From Ophiocordyceps camponoti-saundersi (nom. inval.) (Eukaryota > Ascomycota > Sordariomycetes > Hypocreales > Ophiocordycipitaceae): a DNA stretch of 26,158 nucleotides. Below the pieces are notes generated by a model. The model did not search any database, was not told where the DNA came from, and saw only the letters and a list, made by a program, of their open reading frames with translations. The stretch is from the NCBI GenBank assembly GCA_003339415.1, contig PDHQ01000408.1:1-26158 (forward strand). The letters run 5' to 3'. The translations under genes and the position numbers were made by a program. This document shows, piece after piece, positions 21,371 through 26,158 of this stretch. Every line of letters starts with the position of its first letter. The first letter of the stretch is position 1.

Positions 21371-21598
21371 TAGCGAGGTTTTTATACCCTTTTAAAAGCG
21401 GTAAAGCGCGGCAGAATCCGTTTTTTTTCCCTCTTTTTATAATAATTTTTAGTATTTTTAATATAAGGTTACTAGAGGTAATACTACTACTCGTTTTCCT
21501 TAGTATTACGATTATAAGGAACCTTTATAGTAAAACCTCTATTTAATATAAGCTAGATTAGTTTATTTAGCGATTTAATATTTATTTTTTAGCTAATA

Positions 21599-21699
21599 GT
21601 TTATTTTCTTTATCTCCTTTTACTTTAATATATATAGGGCGTTATTTTAGTTTATTTTCTTAATCTCTTTTTACTTTAATATATACGGGGCGTTATTTA
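21599..21699. repeat. 51-bp tandem duplication
   Basis: Units 21599-21649 and 21650-21699 align almost fully. Each runs from GTTTATTTTCTT through TTTTACTTTAATATATA to GGGCGTTATTTA. Differences are a C/T, a G versus A near ATAT/ACGG and one-base length changes. It lies within the copia 3' tail and has no evident function. Confidence 0.85.
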
Positions 21700-21836
21700 C
21701 CTTTATAGAATTTTTAGCTATATATTCGCTTAATATCGTATAACTATTTTTCTCGAAGACCCTTAAGGGGCTAAAGAGTTTTTTTCTTTATACGATATAT
21801 CTTTACTTTTCCGTTAGGTATATTATTTCTATTTAT

Positions 21837-21848
21837 AAAAAGAAAAAG
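21837..21848 (+). promoter_or_regulatory. candidate polypurine tract of the copia element
   Basis: AAAAAGAAAAAG ends five bases before the start of the 3' LTR as I placed it. A purine tract directly upstream of the 3' LTR primes plus-strand DNA synthesis in LTR elements. The five-base gap suggests the LTR border may really be slightly further left. Confidence 0.5.
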
Positions 21849-21853
21849 TTAAG

Positions 21854-22154
21854 TATTAGTATTATTATCTTATACCCTTTTATATTTACTATATAATATA
21901 TATATAAAGGATACCTTAGATATAATAGGAGCTTATAATAACTTATATATTAATACTTAAGTTATAACTTATATAACTTAGGGGCTAGGAGATATCTTAT
22001 AATAGATAAGGAGGTATAGGGGGTAGAATATTAACTAGCTATATAGCTATCTTTCCTCGTACGAAGTAGGAAGGATATCTATCTTAATTATATACGATTT
22101 AGGTTACCTTTGCTTTCTTCACCTTACACGTATATATATAAAGACTACTTAATA
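21854..22154 (+). repeat. 3' LTR of the copia element
   Basis: 301 bp, gap-free match to 14784-15084, ending ACTTAATA. Near 22055-22067 it keeps CG pairs (CCTCGTACGAAG) where the 5' copy reads TTATATAA. Near 22110-22127 it keeps TTGC, TTCACC and ACACG, where the 5' copy has TA. The minisatellite resumes right after it. Confidence 0.92.
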
Positions 22155-22159
22155 ATGTT

Positions 22160-22560
22160 TCTTAGTATTTTTCGTAGTATTCTTCTTAGTATTTTTCTTA
22201 GTATTTTTCTTAGTCTTTTTTTCTAGTCTTTTTCTAGTTTTTTTCTTAGTCTTTTTCTTAGTCTTTTTCTTAGTCTTTTTCTTAGTCTTTTTCTTAGTCT
22301 TTTTATTAGTCTTTTTATTAGTCTTTTTATTAGTCTTTTTCTTAGTCTTTTTCTTAGTCTTTTTCTTAATCTTTTTCTTAGTCTTTTTCTTAGTCTTTTT
22401 ATTAGTCTTTTTATTAGTCTTTTTTATTAGTCTTTTTATTAGTCTTTTTATTAGTCTTTTTATTAGTCTTTTTATTAGTCTTTTTATTAGTCTTTTTATT
22501 AGTCTTTTTATTAGTCTTTTTATTAGTCTTTTTATTAGTCTTTTTTATTAGTCTTTTTTT
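22160..22560. repeat. 12-bp minisatellite, right part (TTAGTCTTTTTC/A)
   Basis: About thirty 12-mers. The first few read TTAGTATTTTTC, like the left array. Units then change to TTAGTCTTTTTC and later TTAGTCTTTTTA, with a few one-base length variants (near 22220, 22425 and 22540). The shared unit on both sides of the copia element supports one ancestral array interrupted by the insertion. Confidence 0.92.
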
Positions 22561-22814
22561 ATTTATAATTATATTAATTATTATTAATTATATTTTATTT
22601 TTACTTATATAATAATATTTATTAATATAATAATATTAATGTAAAAACTTAGTTTTTAAAAAGTATTTTTATTTTATTTTTTATTAGTATTTTACTTTTA
22701 AAAAACCCTTTATATAACTTACTCTTTTCTTTTATTTATTAAAAATATAAAATAATTATATTTTTAAAAAAAAATAAAAAAAAATCGTAAACTAATTAAT
22801 TTAAACTATTTATA
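22561..22814. other. AT-rich segment, no gene
   Basis: Very AT-rich sequence between the minisatellite and the TG/CA-retaining island. It has one ATG near 22639 with no open frame after it. Nothing else is recognised. Confidence 0.5.
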
Positions 22815-22959
22815 AGAAAATTACTTATAAGTGATTTTTTCGCCCTAGTGATTTAAATTATAAAAAAATTGCTAACTAAGAAAAAATCAGTGATTTAAAT
22901 CGCAAAAAATCGAATCACTTACAAGTGATTTTTTAACTCCGTGATTTTTTTCAAACCCT
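22815..22959. mobile_element. TG/CA-retaining island, candidate DNA-transposon (hAT-like) terminus
   Basis: This is the only dense cluster of TG and CA in the window. It has repeated GTGATT motifs at about 22831, 22848, 22889, 22924 and 22941. A near-perfect hairpin AATCACTT-AC-AAGTGATT lies at 22913-22930, and a one-mismatch version at 22819-22836. The blocks 22821-22854 and 22915-22947 are direct repeats. The right edge reads CAAACCCTA, and its complement TAGGGTTTG would be CAGGGTTTG before a CpA to TpA change. CAGGG ends with clustered short subterminal repeats are typical of hAT transposons. No partner end or 8-bp duplication was found, so the class is an inference. Confidence 0.4.
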
Positions 22960-23179
22960 AATAAAGAGTATATAATTTAAAAAAAAGTTCTCTAATCCTT
23001 AAGTTATAGTATATAAAGCTTAGTTCCTAAATATAAGTTACTAAAAGGTAATTATTAGTATAGTAAATAAGTTTATTATAATAATAATACTTATAACTTT
23101 TTTTATTTAAAATTATATTAATATTTAATTTATTTTTAAATCTATTAGTTTTATATATTATAATACTTATAATAATAAG
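22960..23179. other. AT-rich segment, no gene
   Basis: Mutated AT-rich sequence lying downstream of the minus-strand Gag-like relic. No feature recognised. Confidence 0.4.
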
Positions 23180-24060
23180 GGGTTTACCTTATTAAGTTTT
23201 ATAAGTTTAAGTATTTTAATTCTTAACCTTATTAGCTAAGCTATAAATATTATCTTATATATTAGCTTAGTTAATAAAGAGAGTATTTATTTACTTAGCT
23301 AAATTATTTATTATTATACTTTTCAGGTCGCTATACTATCCCTTAATAATAGCTTTTAAGTAAGTTTTCTTATAAATCCTTTTAAAGGTTAGTAGTTACT
23401 TTTTCTTTAAAAAAACTTTATAGCCTTTTTTAGCCTTATTAAAGCTTTTAATTATAGAAAGCTATAATAAGCTAATAATATAAATCTTTAAAGTAAAGCT
23501 TAAGATAGCTTTAGATATTTTTTATAAGCTAGCTATAAGATATAGCTATAATATCTTTATAAGTTAAATTATTTTTTTAAAAAAGCTTAATATAAACCTT
23601 TTTTAATAAAATATTAAAAATATTATTAGATTTTATAATAGTAAGTTTATATTTAGTCTTATATTTTTTATAATAAAGATAATTATAAGTTTAAATTTAA
23701 TTAGAGATTTATTTTATAATTCTTATTTTTTTATATTATAATTTCTAATTTTTTTATTTAAGGTATTTTTCTAAGCTAAGTTTAATACGCTATAATATTT
23801 AATTATAATACTCTTAGCTACCTCCTAAAGCTAATCTTTAGTTAAAATCTTTATATTTATTATTTCTTTATTATTAGTATAATCTTTAAGCTATTTAACT
23901 CTTATAGCGTTTTTAATATTTATATTTTTTATCTTTTTTTTAAAGCGGTTAAGAAACTTAGTTATATTTTAGCTAGTAAGTTCTATAATAAGCGGTAAAG
24001 CTAGCTAAATATTTATAACTTAAGTTCTCTTAATTATTTTATTTTTAGAAATTATTATTT
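23180..24060 (-). pseudogene. Gag-like relic of a third LTR retrotransposon
   Basis: Read on the minus strand, one frame stays continuous over much of this stretch with only TAA/TAG stops. Near 23985 to 23820 it reads ELTS-x-NITKFLNRFKKK, IKNAIRVK-x-LKDYTNN and EVAKSIIIKYYSVLNLA. This fits the pattern of a known fungal retrotransposon Gag: a GxNxxxFLxxFE helix, then LPxYC, then a KxLLxEYxxxDxxQ helix. A Lys-rich region follows (FNKAKKGYKVFLKK near 23420), then a polar Gln/Asn tail. Family assignment is from remembered patterns only. No matching pol or LTR pair is seen on this strand inside the window. Confidence 0.4.
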
Positions 24061-24400
24061 TATTTTTTATATTATTAAAGCTAGCCGAATAAATATAATT
24101 AATTAATTAAGTTAAGTTTTTAAAAAAAAGTATATAAGTCTTAAGAGGTAAGGTAATTAGTTTTATTATAAAATAATACTTTATTATAATATAGCTATTT
24201 TAAAAATAAAAGAGATAAGAATAATATTTCTTAAATAATAATATAAAATATAAGCTTAAGAGGAAATAAGGAATAAGAGAGTTAAGACGCTAAAGTAGAA
24301 AAGTTTATAAAAAATAATAATAAGCTAAAAAGGTATATATAAAATTAATCTAATTAAAAAAACTATTTATAAGCTACTAATATTATATTATAATAATAAT

Positions 24401-24472
24401 TATAAGAGATTAGTTTATAACTAATTATAGCTAGATAAGGGGGTTTATAGCGGATATATTTAGGTTTTCCTA
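24401..24472. repeat. 72-bp direct repeat, copy 1
   Basis: Begins TATAAGAGATTAG, passes through GATAAGGGGGTTTATAG and ends TAGGTTTTCCTA. It matches 25977-26048 with only single-base differences (for example CGG here, CAG in copy 2). The two copies are about 1.58 kb apart in the same orientation. Confidence 0.85.
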
Positions 24473-25976
24473 ATAGCGCTTAATTATCGCGTAAGGTATA
24501 TAGTTAGCTTAAAAGGAGGGCTTCTCTCTCCTTCTTTTCTTCTTCTTAATAGCTTTAATTATAACTTTATTTTAGCTTATTTTTATAATCGCTATAATAA
24601 AACCTTTATATTAATTAAAGCTCCTTTTACCGCTAACTAAATATAAAAGTAAGATTTTAATATAAGACGCTATTAAATTTTACCTATATTAAAGCTATTT
24701 ATAGCTTATTCTAACTTTAATTTTTAGTTAGCTACTATATATACTAAACTTACTATTAATAAAGCTATAATTAGGGAGCTTAAGTCCTAGTTTTATTATA
24801 TCTTTTTACGCCTTAGTACTTTTTAGTAAATATTTCTTTTATATATTATTATAGCTATAAATTTTTCTTTCTAGCTTAAATCCTTTTTAGTATATATCTC
24901 TAAGTTTTTTAAGGAGAGTTATAAGGAGCGCTAAGTAGGTTTTTCCTTAGTTAGAATATATTAGGGGCTATTAGATAATTAAAGTACTTTAAAAAATATA
25001 TTATAAGGTAAAAATATACTTTTTTTAAAGCTAAATTATTATATTAGTCTAATTACGCTAAGATTACTTTACTCTTACTTAAGCTATATAAGGAGTTATA
25101 AAAGCGGTTAGATTATAAAAATTAGCTTATAATATATTAAGCTTTTACTAGCTTTTTTTAAAGCTTTAATAAAATATTTAGTTTTAGGAATATTCCTAAT
25201 ATATTAATTAATTTACCGCCCCTTTTTATAGTTAACCTAATAAATATTATATTTATAATTTCTCGCTTTTTAAGTATTATTAAGCGATAACGTTATTATT
25301 ATTATAACTTAATTAGTTATTTTAAGTATAATTTTTCGAAGCTTTATAAGTAAATAAAAATATTAAAGTTAGGGCTATATATAAGTAAAATAAAATAGTT
25401 AAGTATAAATTTAAAATATTTTAATTAAGGGGATAATAAGTAAAAAAAGGTATATATATACTAAATATTATAGCTTAAGTAATTTCTAGCCTTAATATAT
25501 TACCTTATATATAAATAGTCCGCGCTTAGCTTAAGCTTATAAATTTATTAATAAATATATATTATAATTATATTATACCTTAGCTTATAAATTAGCGCTA
25601 ATAGCGCGTAATAATAAATATTTAGCTAGCTTTATATTTATTATAATTAAGTTATTTTCTAAGCTTCCTATAATTAATATAATATTATTTAGTTTAATAT
25701 ATTAATTATATAAGTAAATTTTTACTATTAATATATAAGTTTATTTTTCCTTATTTTAAGCGGTATTATAATTCTAAGCTTATTAAAATCTTTTTTATAA
25801 AGATTAAAGTTTAATTCCTTAAGCTATAAGGGAGCTTTTCTGCCCTCTTATCCTTATCTTTATAAAGGCTATTAAGCTATTAGCTAGGGACTATATAAAG
25901 TATTAGGCTAGCGTAGTAATATATAACCTTTCTATCTTACGCTTTTACTTCCTTAGCTAGCTTAAGGAGGGGGCTA

Positions 25977-26048
25977 TATAAGAGATTAGTTTATAACTAA
26001 TTATAGCTAGATAAGGGGGTTTATAGCAGATATATTTAGGTTTTTCTA
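25977..26048. repeat. 72-bp direct repeat, copy 2
   Basis: Nearly identical partner of 24401-24472. It keeps a GCA at about 26026 where copy 1 has GCG. It abuts the terminal (AAT)n tract, which starts right where the match ends. Confidence 0.85.

Positions 26049-26158
<110 letters not shown>

Larger units (their letters stand above)
20836..21853. other. copia 3' tail, non-coding part
   Basis: No gene seen. It contains the polypurine run at 21317-21370, a GC patch with GCGGTAAAGCGCGGC near 21399, a 51-bp tandem duplication and a short purine tract just before the 3' LTR, each listed separately. Confidence 0.45.
14784..22154 (+). mobile_element. Ty1/copia LTR retrotransposon, RIP-inactivated
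   Basis: Two direct repeats of exactly 301 bp (14784-15084 and 21854-22154) flank 6.8 kb with the copia gene order: Gag with a zinc knuckle, protease, integrase, RT, RNase H. Codon phase is constant from the ATG at 15173 to about 19070, as expected for a single Gag-Pol polyprotein; the phase then shifts by one base for the rest of RT and RNase H. It splits a 12-bp minisatellite. The flanking five bases, ATTTT and ATGTT, match at four of five positions. Stops are all TAA/TAG. Confidence 0.93.
24061..26048. other. RIP-mutated right flank, no recognisable gene
   Basis: About 2 kb of TG/CA-poor sequence dominated by TAGCT, AAGCT and GCTT words. Some minus-strand stretches are readable with TAA/TAG skipped, but I could not name them. 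It may be the 5' part or LTR of the element carrying the minus-strand Gag-like relic. It contains a pair of 72-bp direct repeats. Confidence 0.45.

Noticed and set aside
14424..22560. Telomere-like repeats (TTAG-containing units)
   Set aside because: The fungal telomere unit TTAGGG is not present. The 12-mers lack GGG and lie internally around a transposon.
22630..22700. ATG near 22639 as a gene start
   Set aside because: The frame is closed by stops within a few codons and no conserved motif follows.

Overview
The window is a transposon graveyard from a filamentous ascomycete (Pezizomycotina) that has been saturated by repeat-induced point mutation (RIP). CpA and its complement TpG are almost absent on both strands, while CpG, CpT and CpC remain common. 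ATG and CAT are therefore nearly missing and no intact gene exists. Old coding frames are still readable if TAA/TAG are taken as former CAA/CAG (Gln) or TGG (Trp) codons. Two LTR retrotransposons of types common in ascomycetes can be recognised this way. No rRNA, tRNA or host gene was seen, and I found no CRISPR array.

Layout: an (ATT)36 tract (1-108); a mutated flank without recognisable genes (111-3273); a 10.4-kb Ty3/gypsy element on the + strand (3274-13715); a short spacer; a 12-bp minisatellite split by a 7.4-kb Ty1/copia element on the + strand (14784-22154); then a right flank (22561-26048) and a terminal (AAT)n tract. The right flank holds a short TG/CA-retaining island that resembles a DNA-transposon end, a minus-strand Gag-like relic and a 72-bp direct repeat.

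The gypsy element has paired LTRs, a Gag-like region, a tandem duplication of the protease-to-RT segment (two copies of about 1.65 kb), an integrase core and a C-terminal chromodomain. The rest of RT and RNase H appear to be missing. It also carries about 520 codons of an unidentified frame between the chromodomain and the 3' LTR. The copia element keeps the order Gag (with a CCHC-like knuckle), protease, integrase, RT, RNase H, with LTRs of exactly 301 bp. Several catalytic Asp/Glu codons in both elements now read Asn/Lys, and each change fits TpG to TpA. Both elements are dead; they show how RIP destroyed them rather than any working pathway.
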